The position numbers and the translations under genes were made by a program. Shown in pieces: positions 63,939 to 64,000 of a stretch of DNA of 64,000 bases. Origin of the DNA: Brachycybe producta (taxonomy: Eukaryota > Arthropoda > Diplopoda > Playtdesmida > Andrognathidae); contig JAUPFP010000003.1 in NCBI GenBank assembly GCA_036925085.1, positions 3,525,001 to 3,589,000 of the forward strand, read 5' to 3'. The notes beneath the pieces were generated by a model, which saw only the letters and a list, made by a program, of their open reading frames with translations, ran no database searches and was not told the DNA's origin. How positions within the stretch are numbered: the stretch's first letter is position 1; each line of letters starts with the position of its first letter.

Positions 63939-64000
63939 ACAGCTGCTTTTTCGAACTTCTCATATTTTGCCATTTGAAATTGAAAGTGTGTTTTTTGAAA

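Overview
This is animal (metazoan) nuclear DNA. It is AT-rich, its genes are split into short exons by GT-AG introns, it carries a tRNA gene, and most of its length is non-autonomous transposons and minisatellites. The protein families (tetraspanins and small secreted TULIP-fold lipid-binding-like proteins) and scattered GGTTAGGTT-like motifs suggest an invertebrate, possibly an arthropod or chelicerate. That placement is inference and weak.

Protein-coding genes fall in four places. (1) 3-3503 (+): the 3' six exons of a classical tetraspanin, whose 5' end lies outside the window. (2) 5098-15560 (+): a complete nine-exon gene for a tetraspanin-like four-pass membrane protein of 376 residues. 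It has a very short second extracellular loop and a long cytoplasmic tail with 13 consecutive prolines, an Asp run and a hydrophobic C-terminus. Every exon junction keeps frame. An extra terminal-type exon may lie at 10811-11119. (3) 27721-28519 and 31125-32285 (both -): tandem paralogues of about 221 and 215 residues, each with a signal-peptide exon joined by a phase-1 intron to one large exon. Conserved blocks resemble the TULIP superfamily (takeout/JHBP/mite group-7-like), and they are probably secreted. (4) 38540-40194 (+): a weak candidate for a two-exon secreted micropeptide. A tRNA-Asp(GTC) gene is at 59446-59518 (-).

The rest is repeats. The letters below are my own labels. A (12 copies, about 300 bp, ends TAATACCTWGTACACAC), B (ends AGGGCTCGGATTTTTATGC), C (ACTAGAAGGGTAG foldbacks ending in CCACCTTAA), D (about 205-bp palindromes starting ACAGGCAGTTAGAAATC, with 8-9 bp target duplications), E, F (core related to D), G (353-bp palindrome), H (GATTCG-rich), I, L, M and N are MITE-like or foldback elements. 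J is a piggyBac-like foldback with TTAA duplications and K is a 1.07-kb foldback with CACGTG motifs. About 15 minisatellite arrays (units 13 bp to about 180 bp) lie in introns and between genes. The longest are 28 bp (8727-9740), 34 bp (14150-15470) and 14 bp (38745-39695). Two dispersed copies of a promoter-like cassette (GCGCATGCGC plus TATAAAAAGG) lie at 17590-17882 and 33868-34145.

From about 40 kb to the end I see no convincing protein-coding gene. Boundaries of repeats were read by eye and are accurate to roughly 5-20 bases unless a target duplication fixes them.
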